This document shows positions 53,307 through 62,437 of a stretch of 64,000 bases of DNA, piece after piece (position 1 is the first letter of the stretch; the number at the start of each line of letters is the position of its first letter). The DNA lies in the NCBI RefSeq assembly GCF_046224405.1, contig NZ_JBJXRK010000001.1, forward strand, positions 404,824 through 468,823, given 5' to 3'. The stretch is from Gudongella sp046224405 (GTDB taxonomy: Bacteria; Bacillota; Clostridia; Tissierellales; Tissierellaceae). Position numbers and translations under genes: made by a program. The notes under the pieces are model-generated. The model searched no databases. It saw only the letters and a list, made by a program, of their open reading frames with translations, and had not been told where the DNA came from.

Positions 53307-53597
53307 TTATCCTCCTCCAACAGGTGGAAAAAACAAGACACTATCGCCATCATTTAGTTTGGTGTCAAAACCCTCCCTTGCAAATATATTGACACCATTA
53401 ACCATTATGACCAATCCTTCTTTTAGTCTATGCTGTCCGCTCATTGTGATGTTTGTAAACTCCTTGCCGAACATGTCTCCAAGTTCCTTGATCATGCTTC
53501 CAACAGTGCTGTCCTTAGGCAGCTCTATCACCTGTGATTTTTTTCCTCCAAACAGCTTCTCCATTCCCATAAATGTGTTCAGGGTTATGCTAATCAT
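53307..53597 (-). CDS. MoaD/ThiS-family sulfur-carrier-like protein
   Basis: 96 residues with a beta-grasp ubiquitin-like fold (ISITLNTFMGMEKLF, LKEGLVIMVNGVNIFAREGF at 20 residues) and the required C-terminal GG in FFPPVGGG. In MoaD this end is thiocarboxylated to donate sulfur to molybdopterin. It abuts the aldehyde oxidoreductase gene, so it probably serves the tungsten or molybdenum pterin cofactor of that enzyme. No moaE, moaA or moeB is nearby. Such MoaD-AOR pairs are common in anaerobes. Confidence 0.88.
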   Translation of the reverse strand: MISITLNTFMGMEKLFGGKKSQVIELPKDSTVGSMIKELGDMFGKEFTNITMSGQHRLKEGLVIMVNGVNIFAREGFDTKLNDGDSVLFFPPVGGG

Positions 53598-53598
53598 A

Positions 53599-55455
53599 TT
53601 ATCCCAGCTTAATATTCAGTTCCTGAAGCTTCTCTTTGGTTGGTACTCCCTCTTTTGTCCAACCTCGAACCTCATAGTACTCATCCAGCATGGCATCCAG
53701 ATCTTCCTGAGGAATATGCTGACCCTTTGAATCCCCAGCCTTTATGGGCTCCGTCATGATTCTTTTTGGGAAAGTATCATCTTTTCTTGTCATTCCGGCG
53801 GAAATGTTAAAGAGCCTTGCAAGGTTGTTCACTCGCTCCCCAACCCTTTCCACCTCTTCCGGAGTCAGGCTTAGACCTGAAGCGGCATTTACCATGTTTG
53901 CAGTATTCTCCAGAGCCGTCCCTGGAAGTGCCATGTCAAATAGGAATGCACACATAGTTGGGCAATCGCAGGTTGCTGTTCTAACATCCTGGTCCCACTT
54001 GGTCAGTTTTCCCTTGCCTTCAATTGCAAATCTGTCCACCGCATAGGGCACCGGGATGGAAAAGATCTCCTGGAATGCATATCCCCTGTTGTGGTCTGCA
54101 CCGGTGTAGCTTGTGGCGTAGTTCAACCCATGGGCTTTGGCTCCCCTAGGGTCATATGCAGGGAACTCAAGTCCCTTGACATGCATGGCGTAATCTTCAC
54201 TTGCCTTGCCTAACTTCTCAGATAACACCCTTGAACCATCAGCCAGCAGCTCTCCCAAGCCCTCTTTCTTATATGCAATTTCAGTTATCGCATCGTACAT
54301 GGCTTCATGGTTGCCAAACTTAAGGTCAAATCCGCTTAAATCATCCTTGGATAGTAGTCCTTTCTCATAAAGCTCCATGGCAAATCCAATTGTCACACCG
54401 GTTGACATTGTGTCCAGCCCCAACCTATCACACAGGTTGTCAGCTGCGATTATGCTGTCAAGGTCCCTTACGCCGGTCTGGCCCCCAAAGCTGTAGTATG
54501 TCTCATACTCAGGGTCTGATAGAGCCCCGATGTACTTGCTGCTGCCCCTTACAAGCTTCAGCTGGCTGCACCCTACAGGGCATCCATAGCAGGGTTCACT
54601 TGCAATGCTTGCCTCGATGCTTTTTTCCGCTCCAATATCAGGAGTATAATCCTTCTCCCCTGTGGTCATGAAGTTTTCCGACGGAAACATTCCCAGGGCA
54701 TTTATTGCATCAACCATCATGGGAGTACCGATTTTGGAGAAGCTTGGATAGAGAACAGGACTCTCCTTCATGTGTTTTAGCATGGCGCTTCTGGCTTCTT
54801 TGAAGGCGTTCTCATCTGCAATCTGGACAGTTCCAGTGCCCCTGACAGCAATTGCCTTAAGGTTCTTTGAACCCATTACAGCTCCTACTCCCTTTCTGCC
54901 AAAAGCTCTCCTTTCATTGATTATACAGGCCATCTTGGAAAGATTCTCCCCTGCAGGCCCAATACAGGCAATTCTAAGCTGCTGATCATTAAGGTCATGC
55001 TTAAGAAAAGACTGGGTGTCAAAGGTCTCCATTCCCCATATCTTATCCGCCTTTCTTATTTTTACCTGGTCGTCCTTGATGTGTATGTAAACAGGCTCCT
55101 CAGACTTCCCCTCAACAATAAGTGCGTCATATCCGGCAAATTTAAGCTCCACTGGAAAATGACCACCTGATGTTGCCATGCCAACAGCTCCAGTAAGGGG
55201 CGATTTGGTCACAACAGACATCCTGCTGGCGCAGGGGCTGCTAGTCCCGCTCAACGGACCTGGCGCAAATATCATCTTATTGTCTTCACCAAATGGGTCA
55301 GCATCACCAGGAACCTCATCGTAGAGATACTTAAGACCGAAGCCCGCGCCACCAATGTAGTCCCTTGCCATCTCCTCCTTGAGCTCCTCTTTGGTAATCT
55401 CACCAGTTGTCAGATTGACCCTTAACACTTTTCCTTGATATCCACCTTTTAACAT
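53599..55455 (-). CDS. aor: Aldehyde ferredoxin oxidoreductase (tungstopterin)
   Basis: 618 residues, normal length. GGYQGKVLRVNLTTGEI, DYIGGAGFGLKYLYDE, PLSGTSSPCASRMSVVTKSP (20 residues), GSKNLKAIAVRGTG, the [4Fe-4S] ligands CYGCPVGC and a later Cys in TATCDCPTMC, and DPRGAKAHGLNYATS are all family motifs. It oxidises aldehydes to acids, or reduces acids, with ferredoxin, using a bis-pterin tungsten site. It is in an operon with an alcohol dehydrogenase and a MoaD-like protein, which suggests an alcohol-aldehyde-carboxylate route. Confidence 0.95.
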   Translation of the reverse strand: MLKGGYQGKVLRVNLTTGEITKEELKEEMARDYIGGAGFGLKYLYDEVPGDADPFGEDNKMIFAPGPLSGTSSPCASRMSVVTKSPLTGAVGMATSGGHFPVELKFAGYDALIVEGKSEEPVYIHIKDDQVKIRKADKIWGMETFDTQSFLKHDLNDQQLRIACIGPAGENLSKMACIINERRAFGRKGVGAVMGSKNLKAIAVRGTGTVQIADENAFKEARSAMLKHMKESPVLYPSFSKIGTPMMVDAINALGMFPSENFMTTGEKDYTPDIGAEKSIEASIASEPCYGCPVGCSQLKLVRGSSKYIGALSDPEYETYYSFGGQTGVRDLDSIIAADNLCDRLGLDTMSTGVTIGFAMELYEKGLLSKDDLSGFDLKFGNHEAMYDAITEIAYKKEGLGELLADGSRVLSEKLGKASEDYAMHVKGLEFPAYDPRGAKAHGLNYATSYTGADHNRGYAFQEIFSIPVPYAVDRFAIEGKGKLTKWDQDVRTATCDCPTMCAFLFDMALPGTALENTANMVNAASGLSLTPEEVERVGERVNNLARLFNISAGMTRKDDTFPKRIMTEPIKAGDSKGQHIPQEDLDAMLDEYYEVRGWTKEGVPTKEKLQELNIKLG

Positions 55456-55479
55456 AGTTATCCTCCTTCCATAAATTCT

Positions 55480-56574
55480 CTAATCCATAACCAATACAGG
55501 CTTGATCGTCAATCCCTTGTGGGAATCCTCAAAGGCCTGATTTATATCCTCAAACTTATACTTCTTAACAAGCTTGTCAATTGGGAATTTTCCTTCCTTA
55601 TAGTACTTGATCAGCTCCGGTATAAAAATTTGAGGTATGGAATTTCCTTCAATAAAACCCTTCATGGTTTTTCCTTCAGCCATCAAGGCATTTTGGATGT
55701 TTAAGGTAACATCACCGGTAGCCCCCACAATCGCACAGGTTCCCAATACCTTAAGTGCATACATGGCTTGGTTTACAATTTTGGGAACTGCGGTTGTCTC
55801 TACGGTATAATCAGCACCACCATTTGTTATTTTCTTTATTTCCTCAACCACGTCATCTACTTCCTTGTAGTTAATCAAATCTGTAGCACCGAAGCCTTTT
55901 GCCATTTCCAGTTTTTCATTGCTACCGCTTACCACAAGTATCCTTTCACAACCAGCAATCTTTGTCCCCATGACAGCTGTCAATCCAACAGATCCCATGC
56001 CAAACACCACCAGGGATGAGCCAACTTGAGGCTTCAATCCATTGAGGACTGTCCCTGCCCCAGTTTGAAACCCACATCCCAAGGGTCCAACTACCCCAAG
56101 GTCAACGTCTTTATCGACTACAACAACATTTCTTTCATTTACTGTTGCATATGTAGCAAAAGATGATTGTCCGAAAAATGTTGATACCTCATTACCGTCT
56201 TGAGACAGCCTCTTGGTTCCATCATTCATTATTCCACCAAAGTTCAGATCATTAAACTCCTTGCACACATATGGCTTCCCCGTCAGACAGTTATGGCATC
56301 TACCGCAGGAACTGAAGGATAGAACCACATGGTCGCCTTTGTTCACTCCCTTTACACCTTTCCCCACCTCTTCCACTATTCCAGAGCCTTCATGTCCCAG
56401 GACAGCTGGTAGAGGAACTGGTATCAATTGGTCTCTTGAAACTGCATCAGTATGGCATACTCCGCAAGAAACGATTTTCACAAGGACCTCATCATATTTT
56501 GGACCATCCAATTGAACATCTTCGATCTTAAACTCTCTTCCCTTACTGTGGGTCACTGCTGCTTTGATTAGCAT
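55480..56574 (-). CDS. Zinc-dependent alcohol dehydrogenase (MDR, aryl-alcohol type)
   Basis: 364 residues. Catalytic zinc ligands lie in CGVCHTDA (about 37-44), GHEGSGIVEEVG (about 62-73) and the GCGFQTGAG Cys; the structural zinc site is CGRCHNCLTGKPYVC. VFGMGSVGLTAVMG is the NAD(P) Rossmann motif. The GCGFQTGAGTVLN segment is typical of aryl/benzyl-alcohol dehydrogenases. It is the first gene of the operon with AOR, divergent from a LysR regulator, and would interconvert an alcohol and the aldehyde used by AOR. Confidence 0.93.
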   Translation of the reverse strand: MLIKAAVTHSKGREFKIEDVQLDGPKYDEVLVKIVSCGVCHTDAVSRDQLIPVPLPAVLGHEGSGIVEEVGKGVKGVNKGDHVVLSFSSCGRCHNCLTGKPYVCKEFNDLNFGGIMNDGTKRLSQDGNEVSTFFGQSSFATYATVNERNVVVVDKDVDLGVVGPLGCGFQTGAGTVLNGLKPQVGSSLVVFGMGSVGLTAVMGTKIAGCERILVVSGSNEKLEMAKGFGATDLINYKEVDDVVEEIKKITNGGADYTVETTAVPKIVNQAMYALKVLGTCAIVGATGDVTLNIQNALMAEGKTMKGFIEGNSIPQIFIPELIKYYKEGKFPIDKLVKKYKFEDINQAFEDSHKGLTIKPVLVMD

Positions 56575-56676
56575 TTCTTACTCTCTCCTCCAAATATTCA
56601 AAAATTTCCAACTACTTCTACTTCAATCTTATATTACTTTAAATCAACATGGAAACATCACTTATTTGTAAACCCA

Positions 56677-56716
56677 ACAACTAAGAGTTGTAGTACTGTC
56701 CATTGAACTGTATAAT
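56677..56716. promoter_or_regulatory. LysR operator and lysR promoter
   Basis: ACAACTAAGAGTTGT (56677-56691) is a perfect 6-base inverted repeat with a 3-base centre. On the plus strand TTGTAG (56688-56693) and TATAAT (56711-56716), 17 bases apart, form the regulator's own promoter, overlapping the operator. This suggests autorepression and control of the divergent adh operon. Confidence 0.65.
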
Positions 56717-56740
56717 ATTGTAAAGAAGGAGATGACCTGA

Positions 56741-57631
56741 ATGGATATAAATAAGCTTAGATATTTTTTGAAAATCTGTGAAGAGACCAATATTTCAAAA
56801 GCCGCTTCTGGATTGTTCATCAGCCAGCAGGGCTTGAGCAAATCAATCATCAGCCTTGAAAATGAATTGAAGGTCCCTCTTTTCTACAGGACAGCCGAGG
56901 GTATGATTCTGACCAAATACGGGTCAGCTATTAAGGAGTACGCTGAGGAGATTGTCTCCAATGAAGCCAAAATCCTGGAGACCATAGATGGGTTGAAAAA
57001 TCCTGAAAAGCAGCCCTTGAAGGTTTTTTTCGCCCTTGGGGTGCTGAACTCCTTACCTGTGGACTTTATAGACCAGTTCACCTACAACCACCCGGATATA
57101 GATTTTAGTTACATGGAGTACCCTGATAACATGTGCCACCAGGCAGTCCTTGACAACGAGGATTGCTTGGGTATAGTGCTCGGGCCCACTGATGATTCAA
57201 CGTTTAGCTGTGAACTACTGAAACGCCATACGCCCCATGCAATCGTAAATAATACCCATCCTCTTGCAAGTAGGGATTCCCTGAGTCTTGAGGATCTGCA
57301 TCAGGAGAATGTGATCACTATAAACGAGGATTTCCAAATGTATCACAACTTCCTGCAGGCATGCAGGACAAAGGGTGTCAGTCCAAATATCGTCCATACA
57401 ACAGGCGAAATCTTCGTCACCTACAAAATGAGTAGTCTGGACAGGGGCATTGGCATATCCGTTGACTTTGTATCTGAAGATCTTAGTTTTTCAAATGTGA
57501 AATCAATACCTATTATCTGTGATATTTTCACCTGGGATGTGACGGTCATTGCCAAGAAAGACAAAGCCCTTGGTTGGGCAGGAGAAAACTTTGTGAAGTA
57601 TTTGAAGAGTTACTACAACTCAACTGAATAA
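56741..57631 (+). CDS. LysR-family transcriptional regulator
   Basis: 296 residues. The N-terminal helix-turn-helix is MDINKLRYFLKICEETNISK (20 residues) and AASGLFISQQGLSKSIISLE (20 residues). The effector domain begins at about residue 90. ATG at 56741 follows AAGAAGGAGATGACCTGA. It is divergent from adh-aor-moaD, the usual arrangement for a LysR activator and its target. The inducer may be an alcohol, aldehyde or acid of that route; this is inference. Confidence 0.93.
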   Translation: MDINKLRYFLKICEETNISKAASGLFISQQGLSKSIISLENELKVPLFYRTAEGMILTKYGSAIKEYAEEIVSNEAKILETIDGLKNPEKQPLKVFFALGVLNSLPVDFIDQFTYNHPDIDFSYMEYPDNMCHQAVLDNEDCLGIVLGPTDDSTFSCELLKRHTPHAIVNNTHPLASRDSLSLEDLHQENVITINEDFQMYHNFLQACRTKGVSPNIVHTTGEIFVTYKMSSLDRGIGISVDFVSEDLSFSNVKSIPIICDIFTWDVTVIAKKDKALGWAGENFVKYLKSYYNSTE

Positions 57632-57666
57632 TACAAAGTAATATTTCCCTTGCTTTTCCCATATTG

Positions 57667-57698
57667 AAAGATGCAGCCATTGCCTGGCTGCATCTTTT
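57667..57698. terminator. Terminator between lysR and the flavin oxidase gene
   Basis: AAAGATGCAGCC pairs with GGCTGCATCTTT around ATTGCCT, with T-runs on both ends, so it works for the two converging genes. The stem GATGCAGCC resembles the stem at 53268-53295. Confidence 0.85.
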
Positions 57699-57745
57699 AA
57701 ATAGTATCCTCATATTATTGCCACTTTCCTCTTCCTGAGAACACC

Positions 57746-59131
57746 CTACTTATCAAGTGGGATATTCAGATTGAAACAGAACATATTCTCCGGGTCATAC
57801 CTTCTCTTTAGACCCACCAGCTTCTCAAATGCCTCCTGCGAAAAGGCATCCCTGGTTCTGTTCCACTTCTCGCTTCCAACAAGGAAGTTCAGATAAACAC
57901 CCTCTTTAGAAGAGGCCTTCAGCTCATCCCTGAAGCCTTCAATTATTTCACCTAGAGCCAACTTCATCTCTTCAGATGGAATCAAGCCCAATAGCTTCAG
58001 TATATACTTTGCATCACGCTGGCTGTATGCATTGGAGCTTCTATCCACCCTCTCCACAGCACCTCCTGCATGGTATATCTCACCAAACAAAAGTGGAATA
58101 GGCTCATTCTGTGGAAATCCTCTCCTTATCATGGTGTCAAACACATCATCATTCAGCTCAGTCAGTATAATGTTTGTAACTGATGCAGGGATTGGATCCT
58201 TTGGATCGTTGCTGATGGTATCTGAATCCCTAAAGGGTATGACTCCAAAGAGATTTGCCATAGGTTCCTTCCACTGGGTCCATGACCTGATGGCTTCCTC
58301 CCCCTTTTCCTCAGGACCGTCATAGCATCCACGGACTATTACCACAGACATACCCTGCAGGAATTCCGGTACTATTGGCAATGGAGGGAAGTTGGCAACT
58401 GCAATGGATGTGGACCAATCATCCTCAATGTCCTCTATCCATTCCCTGTATCTTGAAAACACTTCCTTGGCAGCTTCGCGGGGGTAGATAAGGTTTCCGG
58501 CATAGACATCCTTAACAGGAACCAGCCTTATTTCCATGGCTGTAACAACTCCAAGGGCAGGTCCTGATCCACAAAGCCCCCAGAAAAGATCCTGGTTTTC
58601 ATCCTTACTTGCCTTCAGTATCTCCCCTGTGCCTGTCACAACATCAAGGGAGATGACATTATCAACTGAAAGTCCATACTTTCGTGACAACCATCCCATT
58701 CCTCCACCAACTGTATATCCCACGGCACCAACATCCGATGAAGATCCCATAAGCGGTGCCAAACCTTCATCCTGTGCCTTTTGGAGAACATCAATCCACT
58801 GGGCTCCCGCTTCCACCCGTGCTGTCTTATTGACAGGATCCACCTCTACCTTCTTCATGGAGGACACCACAATGAGCAAACCGTCATCCGCAGGTATTGC
58901 TGCACCATGACCGGTGCTCTTGACAGCGACCTTAAGTCCATGGTCCTTTGCGAACCTGACCGCCTCTGCAATATCCGAGGCGTTCCGGGCAACAACTATC
59001 ACCTGGGGTTTCTGGACCACAGAAAGCTCCCAGTTCGACCTGGCAGCATCATATTCCTCACTTTCGGAGGTTAGGACGCTTCCACCTATCCTTGAAGTCA
59101 GCTCTTCCAAATCCTTGACTGTCACCTTCAC
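57746..59131 (-). CDS. FAD-binding oxidoreductase, BBE/berberine-bridge type
   Basis: 461 residues. PCMH-type FAD domain (residues about 30-215) with VAVKSTGHGAAIPADDGLLI (20 residues), whose His is the candidate for covalent FAD attachment, and GYTVGGGMGWLSRKYGLSVD (20 residues); a substrate domain follows and a BBE tail (RRYDPENMFCFNLNI) ends it. It oxidises a sugar, alcohol or other small molecule, usually with oxygen; the substrate is not known. The start is a GTG at 59131 after GGGGTGATTTAA. It stands alone. Confidence 0.9.
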   Translation of the reverse strand: MKVTVKDLEELTSRIGGSVLTSESEEYDAARSNWELSVVQKPQVIVVARNASDIAEAVRFAKDHGLKVAVKSTGHGAAIPADDGLLIVVSSMKKVEVDPVNKTARVEAGAQWIDVLQKAQDEGLAPLMGSSSDVGAVGYTVGGGMGWLSRKYGLSVDNVISLDVVTGTGEILKASKDENQDLFWGLCGSGPALGVVTAMEIRLVPVKDVYAGNLIYPREAAKEVFSRYREWIEDIEDDWSTSIAVANFPPLPIVPEFLQGMSVVIVRGCYDGPEEKGEEAIRSWTQWKEPMANLFGVIPFRDSDTISNDPKDPIPASVTNIILTELNDDVFDTMIRRGFPQNEPIPLLFGEIYHAGGAVERVDRSSNAYSQRDAKYILKLLGLIPSEEMKLALGEIIEGFRDELKASSKEGVYLNFLVGSEKWNRTRDAFSQEAFEKLVGLKRRYDPENMFCFNLNIPLDK

Positions 59132-59161
59132 TTAAATCACCCCTATAATTAATTATTTAAC

Positions 59162-59193
59162 AAAAGACCCCTTACAAGAGTAAGGAGTCTTTT
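59162..59193. terminator. Hairpin terminator between HD-GYP and flavin oxidase genes
   Basis: AAAAGACCCCTTAC pairs with GTAAGGAGTCTTTT (one mismatch) around AAGA. The stem is strong; the T-run on the plus strand and GTCTTTTG on the minus strand make it usable in either direction. It lies between two minus-strand genes. Confidence 0.6.
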
Positions 59194-59326
59194 ATGTAGA
59201 GTATGATTAAATAAATTTAGATTTGCCTATCATCATCGCTTTATTCATATACCCTTTTAAAGTATTGCATAAACAAACTTTAATCATCCTGTTGTTATCT
59301 TTTACTTGGGCCTCCAGATCAGGTTT

Positions 59327-60442
59327 CTACTCCATTTCCTGATGGCTGAGCATCTCAATAAAGCTCTCAACCAGCTTGGGATTTAGTCCGGTTCCAGCGT
59401 CGTGACGTAATATTCCAAGGATCTGATCATGGTCAAGACGGGTTCGGTATGGTCTGTTGCTTCTAAGTGCATCATATATATCCGCAATGCTTATCATCTG
59501 ACTGACAAAATGTGGTTTCCAGGTATCCGTTATGTTAGGGTATCCACCTCCATTGTATTTGATGTGGTGTTCCAATGCAGCTAAGATTGATATCCTTGGT
59601 ATTCCCTTCTGATTGCACAGATACATGACCCCCTTTAAGGTATGGGATTTTATTATTTCAAACTCATCCGGTGTCAAGGGTCCTGTCTTATTGAGTATCT
59701 TCTTTGAAACCAGCATTTTTCCAACATCATGCATCAAGGCTGCATAGATGATATCCAACAGCTCCGATCCGGCTATGCCTATGTGCTTGGCAAGGGACAT
59801 GGCGAGAAGTGCTACGTTTATTGTGTGCACATAGGTGTACTCATCCTCACTCTTGACTTCAGCCAGATATTTCAATGGGCTGGCTGAATATCTGAAAGTA
59901 TCAACCAAATCTACGGACAGGTTTTTTACCGTATTGAAGTTGAAGGACTTTTGAAAATCAAGATTTTGCAGCATCCAGATGAAGTCCTGGGATGAATCCA
60001 GGTCCACAATGGAATCGACCTTCTTGTGGTTGTCAGCTATTTCCTCTTCAGAGATCCTGCCCAGCAATATATGTGCATAATCAGAAGGCCCCAAATTGTC
60101 TCCACCCGTTCCAAAGGTATCTGAGAGAAAAGCAGACAGCTCTTCCGCTTCCAAGCCTTTCAAAAATACAATCTGGTCAATATTGACCTCTCTCAAGACC
60201 CGAACCATGGCCTCCGATACCCTTCCATTTCCAACTACCGGCTTTTGATCAACCAGCATGTTTTCATTGAATACTCCAACAATGAGTCTGTCCTCGGCTC
60301 CAAGAACCTGGTTAATCCTATCCATCAGCTGTACTACAGACGATCTTGCTTGAGGATGATTGTGAGAGTATAGCCTTATGGAATTGATTGCACCCAACAG
60401 ATCAGGCAAAATATGGTCTTTTCTATCTAGGCTTGTATTCAT
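59327..60442 (-). CDS. HD-GYP domain protein
   Basis: 371 residues. The C-terminal domain (about 185-365) has the HD-GYP features HTINVALLA, ALMHDVGKMLVSKKILNKTG (20 residues), SHTLKG, ALEHHIKYNGGGYP and SIADIYDALRSNRPYR; the HHxxxxNGGGYP variant differs from the common HHExxDGxGYP. Such domains hydrolyse cyclic di-GMP or related signals. The N-terminal 14-115 region (LYSHNHPQARSSVVQLMDRI, 20 residues, then ...LVDQKPV) resembles the N-terminus of the upstream partner protein. ATG at 60442 after AAAAGGAGTCAGCC, overlapping the partner gene by 20 bases. Confidence 0.88.
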   Translation of the reverse strand: MNTSLDRKDHILPDLLGAINSIRLYSHNHPQARSSVVQLMDRINQVLGAEDRLIVGVFNENMLVDQKPVVGNGRVSEAMVRVLREVNIDQIVFLKGLEAEELSAFLSDTFGTGGDNLGPSDYAHILLGRISEEEIADNHKKVDSIVDLDSSQDFIWMLQNLDFQKSFNFNTVKNLSVDLVDTFRYSASPLKYLAEVKSEDEYTYVHTINVALLAMSLAKHIGIAGSELLDIIYAALMHDVGKMLVSKKILNKTGPLTPDEFEIIKSHTLKGVMYLCNQKGIPRISILAALEHHIKYNGGGYPNITDTWKPHFVSQMISIADIYDALRSNRPYRTRLDHDQILGILRHDAGTGLNPKLVESFIEMLSHQEME

Positions 60443-62201
60443 GGCTGACTCCTTTTAGATGCTTTCTGATTCTCCTAAGGTTTTTCGGCGATAGGGTGAT
60501 TCTCTTTCTCATCAGTTTCTTTTCCATATCCTCATAAGCCATGTAATCTATGGAAGATACGGTATCGATTGTCTTCACTATGAACTTGAACATGGTATCA
60601 TCAATGTAGAAGGTCCTGATCCTGTTTAAAAGAGTACCGATAAGCTCCGTAATCTTGAACTCCCTAATCAAATCAAGCAGGCCAAATATCATGTCACTTT
60701 CACCATTTTGAATGGTCCTAGCAATGTCATCCCTGATGCCCTCATCATTCTGGGTCAGCAGGATTCTGATAGCCAGCAGCTTGGCATCTGCCGAATCAAG
60801 GGCATGCAGCCTTGATGTCAGCTCCTTTGGTATTGAGCCTGAATGCCCCTTGATTATTGGCATACACCTTGATATTCCAATTGTAGGGTCCTCTACAAGC
60901 CTCCTGACAGCATGAATGGCTGCAGTCTCCTGAAAGGACTGGATCAGGCTGAGAATACCTCTTCTTGTAGAAAGATTCTCTTCCTTTATGTAATCATCCA
61001 TCAGCCAGTATAGGTTCTTATGACCACTAACCCGTATTACAACCTCCAAATGATTGTCCCTGTATGAGTTGCTGCCCCTTATTGCTTCCGACATTCTCAG
61101 AACCGTTGAATCCTGCTGAATATATGAACATACCAACTGGTCATCTGTCAATGACTGGATGAATTGCCAGTCATTATCATCAATAAACTGGTCGAGATAA
61201 CTATGTATGCTGTCTACAAAGCACATATGCATTTCACTGTCCAATTTGGCCTTTGTCAGCTGAATAAGTGCCGTTACTATTGTCCTGTTGATAAGGGTCT
61301 TGTCAAACATATCAATTTCGGTGATGGTTTCCATGGATTGACCATCATATGCCAAGAGACTCCTCAGATGCTGTCTGTAATCTTCTGTAACATACAGCTC
61401 GTATGCTTCCCTCTCAACCAGCTTGTTGACCTGGTCATGGCTTATTCCATCAACGGGTTCCCCCAAGCTGTCATGCCCTGCCAGCTTTCTGGCTGCATCC
61501 ATTGCAACAAGCAGGTCAATCAATGAAGGAGATATGGAATTTTCCTTGGCCTTTACCCTTGCAATCATCTCAGAAATTACTTCATCCGACAGTCCCTGAA
61601 TAAAATCCGGAACATCGGTCTGGGACATTTTGGAAAGCTCGTCAAGGGCAATGTCTATCAGTTCATCTGTATCGCAGCTATCAATATTTGGATTAAGGGG
61701 CTTCAAAGACTCATAAAGCTGAATTTTGATCTGATCTACATCCCCGGGCTGGTCCTGGACTTCATTTAGGTTCCCATAACTCAGTCTCCCATAGTCAATC
61801 TCCTCAACCTGGATTGAATCAATATTATGAATGGCATACTGGATATCAGTATGATACAACAGTTTGCTGCTGTTTGGGATGGAATTCAGGAGATATAGGA
61901 AATCCATAATGGCCGAGAATCCCACCCCTTCATGGAAAGTTACTGAGTTGATGCCACGACCACTAAACAAATGTGTAAGGTAACCTACTTTTAAGTTGTC
62001 CACACTAAATTCCACATCATTAATGATCATGCTAAATCCAGTATCCACTATCCTGATACTAGGTGTGCTACCATGTAATTCACCAATTGTTCTGAGAAGG
62101 TCCAAGGCAGCCTGGTTGACGAAATCATGACCACGTGAATACAATAGATACTTTTTTTCCAGTATCACCAGTTCATTTAAAAACTCTTCGTATTTGGCCA
62201 T
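60423..62201 (-). CDS. Large alpha-helical (HEAT-like) protein paired with HD-GYP
   Basis: 592 residues from the ATG at 62201 after GGTGG; a start at 62219 has no ribosome site. No enzyme motif or membrane segment is visible. The N-terminal 110 residues (YSRGHDFVNQAALDLLRTIG, 20 residues, through GINSVTFHEGVGFSAIMDFL, 20 residues) resemble the N-terminus of the HD-GYP protein encoded next. The rest is helical, and the stretch from about 350 to 540 shows HEAT-like helix pairs (STRRGILSLIQSFQETAAIH, TSRLHALDSADAKLLAIRIL). It may be a signalling scaffold or regulator of the HD-GYP enzyme; this is inference. Confidence 0.75.
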   Translation of the reverse strand: MAKYEEFLNELVILEKKYLLYSRGHDFVNQAALDLLRTIGELHGSTPSIRIVDTGFSMIINDVEFSVDNLKVGYLTHLFSGRGINSVTFHEGVGFSAIMDFLYLLNSIPNSSKLLYHTDIQYAIHNIDSIQVEEIDYGRLSYGNLNEVQDQPGDVDQIKIQLYESLKPLNPNIDSCDTDELIDIALDELSKMSQTDVPDFIQGLSDEVISEMIARVKAKENSISPSLIDLLVAMDAARKLAGHDSLGEPVDGISHDQVNKLVEREAYELYVTEDYRQHLRSLLAYDGQSMETITEIDMFDKTLINRTIVTALIQLTKAKLDSEMHMCFVDSIHSYLDQFIDDNDWQFIQSLTDDQLVCSYIQQDSTVLRMSEAIRGSNSYRDNHLEVVIRVSGHKNLYWLMDDYIKEENLSTRRGILSLIQSFQETAAIHAVRRLVEDPTIGISRCMPIIKGHSGSIPKELTSRLHALDSADAKLLAIRILLTQNDEGIRDDIARTIQNGESDMIFGLLDLIREFKITELIGTLLNRIRTFYIDDTMFKFIVKTIDTVSSIDYMAYEDMEKKLMRKRITLSPKNLRRIRKHLKGVSHEYKPR

Positions 62202-62327
62202 CAAAACAATCCACCCCATTTTTCTGAAGCAAACCAGCTATGTGAGGGATGTGCAAATTCCATTTGTACCCATCCCTACAAATCCATATGCTTTCCCCTT
62301 AATTTTAACATTTTAGCCGAGTAATGC

Positions 62328-62362
62328 AAAGAAAAGTGTTCTGTTTTTAACACTTTTCTTTA
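62328..62362 (-). terminator. Terminator of the nucleotidyltransferase pair
   Basis: AAAGAAAAGTGTT (62328-62340) pairs with AACACTTTTCTTT (62350-62362) around CTGTTTTTA-like loop bases; on the minus strand it ends in TTTTCTTTG. It lies about 75 bases after the stop of the gene at 62438. Confidence 0.7.
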
Positions 62363-62437
62363 GTCCTGCACATGGAAGTTTGGTTCTGCTTGAAATTATA
62401 GAAGTCAGAACACATGATGAATATATTTAATTAAATA

